Shown: positions 1 through 7,104 of the stretch, one piece after another | How the letters are laid out: every line of letters begins with the position of its first letter | Position numbering within the stretch: the first letter of the stretch is position 1 | NCBI GenBank assembly: GCA_003695835.1 | Contig: RFHN01000155.1 | Location: 1 to 14,302 of the forward strand | Length of the DNA stretch: 14,302 nt | Origin: Armatimonadota bacterium | GTDB lineage: Bacteria; Armatimonadota; Fimbriimonadia; Fimbriimonadales; ATM1 | Direction: 5' to 3' | The notes under the pieces: model-generated | The model's database searches: none | Seen by the model: only the letters and a program-made list of their open reading frames with translations | What the model was told of the DNA's origin: nothing | Made by a program: the position numbers and the translations under genes

Positions 1-407
1 ACGCAAACGATCGCCTTGCGAAGAATGAACCGGATCTCCGCCCATTCAGACAGCGCCAGAGCCGCACTCAACGCCGCGAGCATGTGGTCGGGTTCGTCCC
101 CTTCCACACCCAACACCGCGATGCGCGACGCGCGCTTGCTTCGGATCGCAAAGTCCAGGGCCTTCTCGAAGTCCGTCGTATCCTGGTCGGGATTGTGTAG
201 AAGCGCTTCGGCTGGCAAGGAAGCCTTGACGTCCTCGCGGATGCTGTCGAAGTCGCCGACAGCAAAGTGCGGCCGCAGTCCGTGGTCAGCCAGGGTGTTC
301 GCCCCGCCATCCGCAGCGATAATCATAACATCATCCTGCGAAAACTTTTCGATGTCCTGGGAGCGGAACGTATCGCCCGCGAGAACGATGAGAGCCTTCT
401 CCGACAT
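1..407 (-). CDS. thiN: Thiamine pyrophosphokinase (3' end outside window)
   Basis: Transfers pyrophosphate from ATP to thiamine to make the cofactor thiamine diphosphate in the cytoplasm. Reading leftwards from an ATG at 405-407 gives 135 residues before the window ends, so the C-terminal part is missing. Recognisable family motifs are AADGGAN (residues 31-37), GDFDSI (51-56) and DQDTTDFEKAL (about 74-84), which form the nucleotide and metal site, followed by GVEGDEPDHML (100-110). Many homologues have an Arg in the GxRxDH stretch; here it reads GDEPDH, a small oddity. There is no clear ribosome binding site before the ATG. The frame stays open upstream and an in-frame GTG at 480-482 has a purine-rich AAGGGG just before it, so a start 25 codons longer is possible. 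The family call is firm, the start is not. Confidence 0.88.
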   Translation of the reverse strand, partial: MSEKALIVLAGDTFRSQDIEKFSQDDVMIIAADGGANTLADHGLRPHFAVGDFDSIREDVKASLPAEALLHNPDQDTTDFEKALDFAIRSKRASRIAVLGVEGDEPDHMLAALSAALALSEWAEIRFILRKAIVC

Positions 408-488
408 CGCGTAAAGGATACTCGGAAAGGATTTGGCGATTTCCAAAGAAGGAGTGTCGCGCTCGACGTCGAACGAATACACCGCCCC

Positions 489-517
489 TTGACATCTCGG
501 CCGAGTTGGCCATAATG
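489..517 (+). promoter_or_regulatory. Sigma70-type promoter for dnaA
   Basis: A perfect -35 TTGACA (489-494) is followed after 16 bases by CATAAT (511-516), a 5/6 match to the -10 consensus; reading ATAATG gives a 17-base spacer. It faces right, with a transcription start expected near 523-526, about 22 bases before the ATG at 547 and about 75 before the GTG at 600. A short inverted repeat GGCC-N5-GGCC (499-511) fills part of the spacer and could be an operator or chance. Confidence 0.6.
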
Positions 518-546
518 GGCGCCCCTCCGTTGTGTGCAGTACGAAG

Positions 547-603
547 ATGAGTGACCAACCCTTGTTCGAAGGAACCCCGGAAGAGAAGTTGGAGACAGCG
601 TGG
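547..603 (+). other. Out-of-frame DnaA N-terminal extension
   Basis: From an ATG at 547-549 a frame reads MSDQPLFEGTPEEKLETAW and then runs into unrelated sequence and a TGA at 706-708. The last residues, LETAW, join naturally to KVLEELR of the DnaA frame, reproducing the start of DnaA domain I helix 1 (compare LWNQALAQI in B. subtilis DnaA, recalled from memory). One extra G at 602-603 would fuse the two frames. Either a base was lost in the genome or assembly, or this stretch is leader sequence and the GTG at 600 is the real start. Confidence 0.5.
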
Positions 604-1895
604 CGAAGGTCCTCGAAGAGTTGCGCACAAGTTATCCGAAGGCGAAGTATGCCGCTTTCGTCAAAGTTCTTACACATGAGGTGCGAGAGCCTGCGACGCT
701 CTTGCTGAAGGGATCGGAGTTCGTCGTCGTCGGCTGTCGCAAGCACGGGATCCAAGAGGACATCCAACGTCGCCTCCAGGAAGTCTTGGACTTTGAGCCG
801 GCGGTCGTTTTGGAGGTGGCGCCTCGTGAGCGGCCGGCGCCCCAACCCACTCCGGTGGCGCGCCCGATCGAGGAGTATCCCTCGCACCGTGAGACGTTCG
901 ACAATTACGTCGTCGGCCCGAGCAACAAGCTCGCGTTCGAGGCTGCGAAGGCGGTCTCCCAACACCCGGGTGAGCGATTCAATCCGCTCTTCCTGCATGG
1001 GGCGCCTGGCGTTGGCAAAACGCACCTGCTTCGGGCGACCCTGAACGAAGTCAAGCGCCTTCACCCGCAGAAGAACGTCCGCTACATGAGCGCGCAAGAC
1101 TTCTCGGAGGAGTTCATCGAAGCTCTACAGGCTGGAAGGATCTCGGCGTTTCGGCGCCGAATGCGCTCGATTGATGTCCTGCTTCTCGACGACGTTCAAG
1201 AGCTCCAGGGTAGGGGCAAGACGCAGGAGGAGCTGTTCTACACCTTCAATGCGCTCTCGAACGACGGCAAGCAGCTCGTGTTCGCGGGCGATCGGCCGCC
1301 AAGAGAGCTGAACGGTGTCGGCGAGCGGATGCTCTCGCGCTTCGAGGGCGGATTGGTTGCCGATATCCTGCTTCCGGAGATCGAAACGAAGATCAAGATC
1401 CTCGAGATGCGCCGAGAGGCGGAAGGGGTCGAGTGTCCGTGGGAGATTCTGGAGTTCTTGGCTACGCATGTCCCCTACGGCACGCGAACGCTCATCGGAA
1501 CCTTTGCCAAGCTGGTCGCCGTCGCCAGTCTTCGCGCCGAGCCGATCTCGCTCGAACTGGCGCACCAAGTCGTCGAAAGCGTTGTGGGATCGGCGCCGCC
1601 CGCTTCGTCCGGTCCGACTCACAGCCAAGTGCTGGATGCGGTTTGCTCTTACTTCGACGTAACCCGGAAGGACCTTCTGGGCAAGTCGAGGGTCCAGCAC
1701 CTTGTGAACGCGAGACACATCTGCATGTTCCTCATGAGTCATACTTGTAAGATGTCCCTGACGGCCATCGGCGGCATCTTCAATCGAGATCACACGTCCG
1801 TGCGTCACGCCGTCCTGAAGATTGAAAAGCAGATGCGGAGCAACCTCGATGTTCACCGCGACGTGGACGCGATCCGCAGGAACCTGGAGCGCTGA
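600..1895 (+). CDS. dnaA: Chromosomal replication initiator protein DnaA
   Basis: ATP-binding AAA+ initiator that binds DnaA boxes, opens the origin and loads helicase. In the 431-residue frame from GTG 600, residues 1-73 are domain I, about 75-95 a Pro-rich linker (domain II), then the AAA+ core: Walker A GAPGVGKT (134-141), Walker B LLLDD (194-198), and an arginine-finger region LSRFEGGL (245-252). Domain IV (about 340-431) ends in the DNA-binding helix-turn-helix with RDHTSVRHA (396-404). That signature reads IFN-RDHTS, one residue shorter than the common FGGRDHTT. GTG 600 has a good GGAG site 5 bases upstream, but it cuts off the conserved Trp of helix 1, which is present in another frame at 547-603. 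Adjacent genes are thiN and a creatininase, not dnaN, so this locus need not be the origin. It could be a DnaA paralogue, but all core motifs are intact. Confidence 0.93.
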   Translation: MAKVLEELRTSYPKAKYAAFVKVLTHEVREPATLLLKGSEFVVVGCRKHGIQEDIQRRLQEVLDFEPAVVLEVAPRERPAPQPTPVARPIEEYPSHRETFDNYVVGPSNKLAFEAAKAVSQHPGERFNPLFLHGAPGVGKTHLLRATLNEVKRLHPQKNVRYMSAQDFSEEFIEALQAGRISAFRRRMRSIDVLLLDDVQELQGRGKTQEELFYTFNALSNDGKQLVFAGDRPPRELNGVGERMLSRFEGGLVADILLPEIETKIKILEMRREAEGVECPWEILEFLATHVPYGTRTLIGTFAKLVAVASLRAEPISLELAHQVVESVVGSAPPASSGPTHSQVLDAVCSYFDVTRKDLLGKSRVQHLVNARHICMFLMSHTCKMSLTAIGGIFNRDHTSVRHAVLKIEKQMRSNLDVHRDVDAIRRNLER

Positions 1896-1899
1896 CGCC

Positions 1900-2661
1900 A
1901 TGAAACCCGCGCACTCCACCTGGAAAGAAGTCGAAGCGTTCGACAAGGAAGCGGTTTGTGTCATTCCCACGGGCAGTCTTGAGCAACACGGGGCTCACCT
2001 CCCATTGTTCACGGACAGCCTCCTTTCCAGCAGCGTTGCCGAGAGAGCCGAAGCCAGGCGTCCGGATATTGTCCTCCTCTATCCGTGCGTCTGGCTCGGC
2101 TGCAGCGCGCACCACATGGCGATGGCGGGAACCGCGACCGCCGACGCCGAGACCTACATCCGCGTCCTGACGGAGATCATCCGCTGCGCAACCGCCCACG
2201 GATTCCGGAAGTTCTTCGTGCTCAACGGGCATGGCGGAAACACCGAGCCCAACGGCGTAGCCCTCCGAGAGCTGAAACGCGAATATCCCAACCACCTCCT
2301 CGCCCACTGCGGCTACTTCGCGCTGATTTCACAGAGCGTACTCGACGAGACACTGACCGGCCCCATCAAGGGCATCCGCCACGCCTGCGAAGCCGAGACC
2401 AGTATGATGATGTATCTCTACCCCGACCTCGTTCGCACCGACCGGCTCCGCGACGACGGCCTCTCCATGGAACCGCCCGCGCCTGCCGGGCTCAACATCA
2501 TCCAGACGTTCGATGAGATCACGGCAGCCGGTAGCTTTGGCTACGCGACCCAAGCGAGCGCCGAGAAGGGTCAGAAACTCATTGAGGCGGCCGTAGACGG
2601 CGTTGTCGCCGCCTTGGAGCACCTGTACAACGGCTATCTGATGGTTGGGCAGGCAGAGTAG
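1900..2661 (+). CDS. Creatininase family amidohydrolase
   Basis: Predicted cytoplasmic metal-dependent hydrolase of the creatininase superfamily, which includes creatininase, formamide hydrolases of riboflavin-type pathways and MftE; the substrate cannot be told from sequence. The 253-residue length is typical. Likely metal ligands are E28, H30 and D39 in PTGSLEQH...FTD, H111 in LNGHGGN (108-114), and E164 in HACEAETS (161-168). The start at ATG 1900 lies 4 nt after the dnaA stop and begins the family's conserved N-terminus; a longer frame opens inside dnaA at 1822 but that extra stretch is only a dnaA shadow. A GGAG lies about 10 bases upstream. The gene is probably co-transcribed with dnaA, which is an uncommon pairing and gives no hint of function. 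It ends 9 nt from the convergent DUF2200 gene. Confidence 0.88.
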   Translation: MKPAHSTWKEVEAFDKEAVCVIPTGSLEQHGAHLPLFTDSLLSSSVAERAEARRPDIVLLYPCVWLGCSAHHMAMAGTATADAETYIRVLTEIIRCATAHGFRKFFVLNGHGGNTEPNGVALRELKREYPNHLLAHCGYFALISQSVLDETLTGPIKGIRHACEAETSMMMYLYPDLVRTDRLRDDGLSMEPPAPAGLNIIQTFDEITAAGSFGYATQASAEKGQKLIEAAVDGVVAALEHLYNGYLMVGQAE

Positions 2662-2663
2662 AG

Positions 2664-2695
2664 TTCTCCACTATCCCGCGCGGAGAATCTTCTCC
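2664..2695. terminator. Possible bidirectional hairpin between convergent genes
   Basis: TTCTCC (2664-2669), GGAGAA (2682-2687) and TTCTCC (2690-2695) can form either of two alternative 6-bp stems around the convergent stops at 2661 and 2671. There is no clear U tract, so termination is only a guess. Confidence 0.2.
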
Positions 2696-3036
2696 ATCGC
2701 TTTGCCCTTGGCGAGTTCGTCTACAAGCTTATCGAGATAGCGGACCTGCCTCGTCAAGGGGTTCTCGATCTCCTCGATCCGGTAGCCGCAGATGACACCC
2801 GTAATCAGGTGAGCGTTCGGGTGCAGCTTTGCGCGGCCGAAGAACTCTTCGAACGTCGCCTGTTCCTCGATCATCCGCTGAAGATCCTCCTCGCTGAAGC
2901 CCGTCAGCCATCGGATGACCTCGTGGAGCTCCTCCTTCGTCCGCCCTTTCTTCTCGACCTTGGCGACGTAGTGCGGGTACACGGAGGCGAAGGTCATCTT
3001 CGCAATCCGCTCGTCTTGGCTGAGTTTTGAGCCCAT
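2671..3036 (-). CDS. DUF2200 domain-containing protein
   Basis: A 121-residue protein that matches the widespread DUF2200 family almost end to end. Characteristic stretches are MTFASVYPHYVAKVEKKGRT (14-33), RWLTGF (about 42-47), LITGVICGYRIEEIE and a C-terminal YLDKLVDELAKGKAMEKIL. No signal peptide or membrane segment. The biochemical function of the family is not known to me. The start ATG at 3036 has a GGAG site 6 bases upstream. It follows the saccharopine-dehydrogenase-like gene with 15 nt between them, so the two are likely one transcript, but the family is found in many contexts and the neighbour need not share its role. Confidence 0.9.
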   Translation of the reverse strand: MGSKLSQDERIAKMTFASVYPHYVAKVEKKGRTKEELHEVIRWLTGFSEEDLQRMIEEQATFEEFFGRAKLHPNAHLITGVICGYRIEEIENPLTRQVRYLDKLVDELAKGKAMEKILRAG

Positions 3037-3051
3037 GTGATCTCCTCGAAT

Positions 3052-4206
3052 TTAGGATTCTTGCATTGGAACGCCGCGCTTCTTCAGCTCTTCGACGACC
3101 GTGGTGCCCGGAACCGCCAGTTCGTACCGAATGCACCCCGCTTCGACGTTCCCCTTTGCGATCTCGATCGCGATGATGCTCGTCGGGAAACCGGTCATGC
3201 GCTCCATGGCGCTGAAACCGGTCTCAGGATCTTGGAAGTCGTGGATCTGGATCCGCTTCTCCGCTTCCTGTCCGTCCTTCTTTCCGGTCACGACGGCGCG
3301 CACGAGGACCTGGTCCTGGTCTTCGTCGTCCCGGAGTCGGTCCGCCATCAACTTGTGGAAGACTTCGCGCGGTCGCACCTTGCAGCCGTCCACTTCGATC
3401 GGCTCCATGTCCCAGAAGCCGAAGTCGGCAAAGATACGCATCCGCTCGCAATGCCCAGGGAAGCGGATCGTCTTGTATTCGTAGGTACGCACCTTGCCCT
3501 CAAAGGTCATCGGAGCGGTACTCGTGCCTCCGCTGGTGACGAACGCCTCCATCTTGCCAAGCCCCTCCCACTCGAGCTCCTCCACATCGGTCAGCGGCTC
3601 GGGGCGGGCGATCTTGTAGTCGCGAACCGCGAAAGCCGGGTCCGTGTACTCGGCGACCAAGCCCTCAATGTTGAAAACCAGCTTGTAGTAGAACGGCGGC
3701 TTCGGGTGCTGCGGCAATCCACCGCAATACAGCCGAACGTCAAGCACCTCATCGAACTGACTCATGAGATGAGTTGCCAGGCTGTTGACCAGCCCTGGAG
3801 CAAGGCCCGTATCCGGTACGACGCTCACCTTGGCCGCCTTGGCCGCGTCATCGAGGGCGAGCGTCTTGAGCGTTACCTCGGTGTCGCCACCCATGTCCAC
3901 CATGCTGGTCGCTGTGTGGATGGCAACCGGCGCGATCCGAGGGTGCATCCAGTAGGGGACGCACGAAAGGACGACGTCAACCGGCTCCAAGAACCGGCTC
4001 AGCGACTGCTCGTCCAAGGCATCAACCTGCTGAGGTTCGCAGATCGCCTGACCGACCAACCCGTTCACACGCTCTGCGTTTCGAGTCGCGACGGCAAGGT
4101 CTCGGTCGCCCATTAGGATGCGGGCGGCGTCCCCGAATCGGGCGAGGTCGTAGGCGGCTGCGGTCCCTTGCATGCCGCTTCCCAGGATGGCGTAGGTGTA
4201 AGGCAT
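3052..4206 (-). CDS. Saccharopine dehydrogenase-like NAD(P)-dependent oxidoreductase
   Basis: Predicted cytoplasmic dehydrogenase of the saccharopine dehydrogenase / lysine 6-dehydrogenase type. The 384-residue protein opens with a Rossmann fold: a beta strand and the glycine motif GSGMQG (9-14), then an acidic residue (D34) at the end of the second strand, which usually favours NAD over NADP. VDVVLSCVPYWMHP (about 75-88), MVDMGG and VVPDTGLAPGLVNSLA are conserved features of the family that shape the substrate pocket. The C-terminal half is the alpha/beta catalytic and dimer domain. Members act on lysine-derived or polyamine-derived secondary amines, and I cannot assign the substrate here. 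A GGAG lies close before the ATG. The gene is followed by the DUF2200 gene and preceded by a terminator-like hairpin, so transcription probably starts in the short gap near 4207-4225 or reads through. Confidence 0.85.
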   Translation of the reverse strand: MPYTYAILGSGMQGTAAAYDLARFGDAARILMGDRDLAVATRNAERVNGLVGQAICEPQQVDALDEQSLSRFLEPVDVVLSCVPYWMHPRIAPVAIHTATSMVDMGGDTEVTLKTLALDDAAKAAKVSVVPDTGLAPGLVNSLATHLMSQFDEVLDVRLYCGGLPQHPKPPFYYKLVFNIEGLVAEYTDPAFAVRDYKIARPEPLTDVEELEWEGLGKMEAFVTSGGTSTAPMTFEGKVRTYEYKTIRFPGHCERMRIFADFGFWDMEPIEVDGCKVRPREVFHKLMADRLRDDEDQDQVLVRAVVTGKKDGQEAEKRIQIHDFQDPETGFSAMERMTGFPTSIIAIEIAKGNVEAGCIRYELAVPGTTVVEELKKRGVPMQES

Positions 4207-4221
4207 CTCTTTTCTCCGCGT

Positions 4222-4253
4222 GAAAACGGGCCTGGCGCGTTACGCCCAGACCC
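4222..4253 (-). terminator. Rho-independent terminator after the exported-protein operon
   Basis: On the minus strand GGGTCTGG pairs with CCAGGCCC (8 bp including one G-U), then after a bulge CG with CG around a short loop, and the stem is followed directly by GTTTTC. It lies about 50 nt after the stop of the 4304-5437 gene and would end that transcript just before the oxidoreductase gene. The rest of 4254-4303 shows nothing further. Confidence 0.55.
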
Positions 4254-4303
4254 GGCGGTCAGAGAGTACCCGATTCGGTACCGGGCTTGGGTCCCTGCGG
4301 CGC

Positions 4304-5437
4304 TCAACCCCGGTTTCGCCAGAACTCGGCTACTTCGTCGTAGTTGGAGATTCTGAACCCAGGGCCGATGTTTGCGCGAGGCGCGTCCAAGTATTGGCTC
4401 TGGGAACCGTGCAGATTGACGTCCGCGCTGATCAGGTTGTTGAGCCACCTGGCGGCTTCCGCCTTCACCATCTGGGATTCGTCGTTGAGCAGCGCGCTAA
4501 TGATTGGAGAGCGGTACTCGGGCACGAACTTCAGGCTCTTGATCGCCGCCCGGCGGGTTGCTGCAAGGCGAGAGCTGAGCATCCTGATCTTGAATTCATC
4601 TTCGCCGAGCACGCCGTCAATGAACGGTTCCTCCCGATCCTGGTGCTCGCGGTCTATGCGCTGAAGCAGTTGCTGGTGCTCCTCGAGCCACCGCCGGTCG
4701 CCCAAGGCGTACGCATAGTAGAGCCCTCGGAGGCGATACACCGGGTCGTTTGGACGGACGCTGAGCAGGCGGGGCGTAAGCTTCTCAGCGACGAAGTCGT
4801 AGATGTCGGGATTGTCCTGGCCCGCAACGATGACCAAACGCCCATTCTCGATCACGGGCCGCCCATCGCGGATCTGGACTTGTGGCATCACACTTTTTGC
4901 TCGCTCAAGCAACGCGACGTTCTCAGGCTCGGATTGATAAGCCTGCACGAGGACGGAGATGTACCTCTCGACGGGTGTGTCGCCCTCGATGATGTATGTC
5001 TTGTTGGGCACGTTGGCCTGGGACTGGTAGTAGAGCCAGTTATTGTAGAACTGGTTGGGACCTGTCTGGCGAAAGTAATCTACGAGGCCGTTCGTCCTGA
5101 AGAGGTTGCCTCTTGGGGCATAGCCGTACTGTATTTGCGTCGTACCTACCGGGACGGGTTGGCCCTTCATCCTGCCCGCGTTGACATATAGAAGGGAGAC
5201 CAGGGCAGCGCGGACCTCGCCTCTCAGGACCAGGGTCGGGCGGTAGTCGTGGCGGTCCAGCTGAATCATCTCTCCCGTTTCTCGTCCGGCTTCATCGAGG
5301 ATGGGGACGTCGCGGCTTTCGCCAATTCCCTGGTAGACGCCCACGAACACGATGTCTGCGTTGGAGATCAAGATGTTCTCGACGTCCGACCAGTTGGGGT
5401 ATGCACTCAGTAGGGTAATTGCAAGTAGGGAGATCAT
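4304..5437 (-). CDS. Exported protein of unknown function with HEAT-like C-terminal repeats
   Basis: I do not recognise the family. The 377-residue protein starts with a short hydrophobic signal-like segment (MISLLAITLLSAYPNW), then ILISNADIVFVGVYQGI (22-38) and later TLVLRGEV, a pattern seen in exported proteins with a beta-rich N-terminal domain. The middle (100-280) is rich in Tyr, Asn and Gln. Residues about 285-340 (SSRLAATRRAAIKSLKFVPE... SPIISALLNDESQMVKAEAA) look like one or two HEAT-type helical repeats, a protein-interaction fold. The start is firm: ATG 5437 is preceded by a strong AGGAGGAG site that overlaps the end of the upstream gene, whose stop lies 11 nt before. The two genes are therefore probably one operon encoding envelope or secreted proteins that work together. 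No catalytic motif is visible. Confidence 0.7.
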   Translation of the reverse strand: MISLLAITLLSAYPNWSDVENILISNADIVFVGVYQGIGESRDVPILDEAGRETGEMIQLDRHDYRPTLVLRGEVRAALVSLLYVNAGRMKGQPVPVGTTQIQYGYAPRGNLFRTNGLVDYFRQTGPNQFYNNWLYYQSQANVPNKTYIIEGDTPVERYISVLVQAYQSEPENVALLERAKSVMPQVQIRDGRPVIENGRLVIVAGQDNPDIYDFVAEKLTPRLLSVRPNDPVYRLRGLYYAYALGDRRWLEEHQQLLQRIDREHQDREEPFIDGVLGEDEFKIRMLSSRLAATRRAAIKSLKFVPEYRSPIISALLNDESQMVKAEAARWLNNLISADVNLHGSQSQYLDAPRANIGPGFRISNYDEVAEFWRNRG

Positions 5438-5448
5438 TATGGCTCCTC

Positions 5449-6834
5449 CTATGGTGGTGGGTTTTCAGGGCTGCATCGCTCTCGCGGCGGATGCTGCGCC
5501 GTCTCGGTGGTGAAAACGATATCGAAAGCGCCGACGAAGATACCGAGCCACTTCTTTACCGGCGGGTCGGTGCCGGGAACGACCCGCCAGGGATAGTCTG
5601 CGATCTTCCTTGCGGAGAGGTTCGTGGCGGTCCAATACTCCTGTCCCTCGAACGTAATGGGCACCGAGCCCTCGTCAAAGAAGAGATTGTCCCAGCTGTC
5701 AAAGACCCCGTCGACATCCGTCGGTGATGAGAACATGATCTCGCCGAAGCGGTTTGCCGTCTTGCCCTTCCGCTGGGTAATCCAATATGTACCGTTATCA
5801 TTCGTGGTCAGGCCCTCTGGGTCTGTGCAGAACCGTTCCTGTATCCAAACCCCCGGCATGCCCTCTTGGCGGCTGTCTTGCAGCTGGTAGATGAACGCCG
5901 CGCCGACGGCGCCTGGTGGTGGGTAGTATGGAAGCAGGCGGTTGCTGTAGTCATGCAGGCTCGCCGGCTTGTGCGGTCGCAGGTACGTGTACAGATGGCC
6001 GTTTCTCCAGGGCGTGTTATCTCTGACGTCCCTGTAAGCGTAGAAACTGTTGCTGTCGTCTACCGCGTAGGGGTTGAACGGTGGCTGGCCTGAGGGCACT
6101 CCCAGGTAATACGCCCCGATTAGGAAGATGTCTTGATTCGAATCGAGGTCGCCGTCCATCGATACCTTCGCAGTCTTGGAACCGTCGAGGAAGGTCGTCT
6201 GGCGTGGATTCGGTACGCCGGGAGACCACTCCGCGAGTTCGGAGTCCGGATTCAAGAACGTCCCCGCGCCAGTGACCCCGTACTGGACGGTGATGCCTGC
6301 AGGCTGCGGCCACAAAGGCTTCGCCTCGACAACGTTTACTCGCTGGAGGCCGTTTGGCGCGTAGTTGGCTGAGGATCGGTAGTGGAACGGGTTGTAATCG
6401 AAGTCGGTCAGGTACCAGGGGAACGACGCATCCACCGTGTCGTTGAACCCGCCCGCACCATCGGGCACCATCGCCCTGTGCATGATGAATGCTTCTCCCT
6501 CTTCGTCCGCCCTCTGCTTCTCCACAATGCGCAGCGGGCCGCCGATGATCCTCAGGCGCACCGTGTAGACCCCAATCGTCTCCTCCCCGCCCGGAACGAG
6601 CCGCTTGATGGTCACGGTGATGGCCGCGTCCCGCGTCGGGTCCTTTTTAGGGTCATTCGACCATGTGGCAAACCACTTGCACGTGTTCCCGGCGTGAGGT
6701 GGAGCGTGAGACTCTTGGGGAGGGTCACCCGGATTAGCCCACCAATCGAAGCCTGTGGTCGTCTCGAACGAGACACTCGTAGTATCCTTTCCAGTCCTCA
6801 ATCTCCCGCCACTGGAGACCCACAACGAGGTCAA
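5449..6834 (-). CDS. Exported protein of unknown function, main part (downstream of a frame break)
   Basis: A long open frame of about 460 codons whose family I do not recognise. It is rich in Pro, Trp, Tyr, Asn and Asp, as in secreted or surface proteins. Near the N-terminus are GFDWWANPGDPP and a Cys-containing NTCKWFATWSNDP, followed by alternating beta-like strands (AAITVTIKRLVPGG, VYTVRLRIIGGP), suggesting an Ig-like or beta-sandwich domain; the remainder contains repeated NGTYW/PWY-type aromatic patches and ends in a Pro-rich tail. The only start at its 5' end is a TTG at 6834 with no ribosome binding site and no signal peptide. Both are provided by the other frame that starts at 7000, so this is most likely the body of one gene (5449-7000) broken by a +1 shift somewhere in 6734-6834. 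Confidence 0.65.
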   Translation of the reverse strand: MTSLWVSSGGRLRTGKDTTSVSFETTTGFDWWANPGDPPQESHAPPHAGNTCKWFATWSNDPKKDPTRDAAITVTIKRLVPGGEETIGVYTVRLRIIGGPLRIVEKQRADEEGEAFIMHRAMVPDGAGGFNDTVDASFPWYLTDFDYNPFHYRSSANYAPNGLQRVNVVEAKPLWPQPAGITVQYGVTGAGTFLNPDSELAEWSPGVPNPRQTTFLDGSKTAKVSMDGDLDSNQDIFLIGAYYLGVPSGQPPFNPYAVDDSNSFYAYRDVRDNTPWRNGHLYTYLRPHKPASLHDYSNRLLPYYPPPGAVGAAFIYQLQDSRQEGMPGVWIQERFCTDPEGLTTNDNGTYWITQRKGKTANRFGEIMFSSPTDVDGVFDSWDNLFFDEGSVPITFEGQEYWTATNLSARKIADYPWRVVPGTDPPVKKWLGIFVGAFDIVFTTETAQHPPRERCSPENPPP

Positions 6835-7000
6835 TTGGAACCGAGGGGTCCCAGTTGGCCGACGGGGGCACTTTGTAGTGGGGGTGCGGTTGCTCCTGGA
6901 TCATGCGCGCGTCGAGGTTGAACGGTGGCTCCACTGCGGAAGCAGACCAGCCCAAACCTGCGAGCGTCGCGGTAGACAGTGCGAATACAAGCCCTCTCAT
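6734..7000 (-). CDS. Signal-peptide-bearing N-terminal part of the same exported protein
   Basis: From ATG 7000, preceded by a purine-rich AGGGCAAGG, an 88-residue frame reads a clear signal peptide: positively charged start, hydrophobic MRGLVFALSTATLAGLGW, then cleavage-like SASAVE. The mature part (NLDARMIQEQPHPHYKVPPS, then NWDPSVPIDLVVGLQ) flows well up to about 6820 and then reaches a TAA at 6734-6736. The overlapping frame at 5449-6834 continues with plausible beta-strand sequence and lacks its own export signal. I infer one gene with a one-base indel (mutation or sequencing error) over two separate genes, though a small secreted peptide followed by an overlapping gene cannot be excluded. 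Confidence 0.55.
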   Translation of the reverse strand: MRGLVFALSTATLAGLGWSASAVEPPFNLDARMIQEQPHPHYKVPPSANWDPSVPIDLVVGLQWREIEDWKGYYECLVRDDHRLRLVG

Positions 7001-7032
7001 GCCTTGCCCTCGATAGAGCAACTGGTGTTGAT

Positions 7033-7047
7033 GTCTATAGTATAGAC
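7033..7047. promoter_or_regulatory. 15-bp perfect palindrome upstream of the exported-protein operon
   Basis: GTCTATAGTATAGAC is a perfect 7-1-7 palindrome 33-47 bases before the ATG at 7000. On the minus strand it contains TATACT, a good -10 match, so it may be an operator overlapping the operon promoter. No convincing -35 lies 17 bases upstream. Confidence 0.4.
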
Positions 7048-7104
7048 GTTGCGGCACGAAAAAGGGTTCGCAGTACCGGCAGGCGTGGTGTCTGGCGGAA
7101 CGCC

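Noticed and set aside
16..414. Plus-strand open frame opposite the thiamine pyrophosphokinase gene
   Set aside because: Ser/Arg/Ala-rich composition with no motifs; it is the antisense shadow of a gene with clear family motifs.
408..546. Possible replication origin in front of dnaA
   Set aside because: No cluster of TTATNCACA-type boxes or AT-rich unwinding region is visible; only a promoter is supported.
3037..4116. Long plus-strand open frame of 359 codons
   Set aside because: Antisense to the saccharopine-dehydrogenase-like gene; composition is His/Arg/Leu-rich as expected of a shadow in GC-rich DNA.
4220..5191. Plus-strand open frame of 323 codons
   Set aside because: Antisense to the exported HEAT-like protein, which has a strong ribosome binding site and signal peptide; no support for the opposite strand.
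7048..7104. Terminator after the pirin gene
   Set aside because: A GGCG-TTC-CGCC mini-stem and a T run are present but far apart; not convincing.
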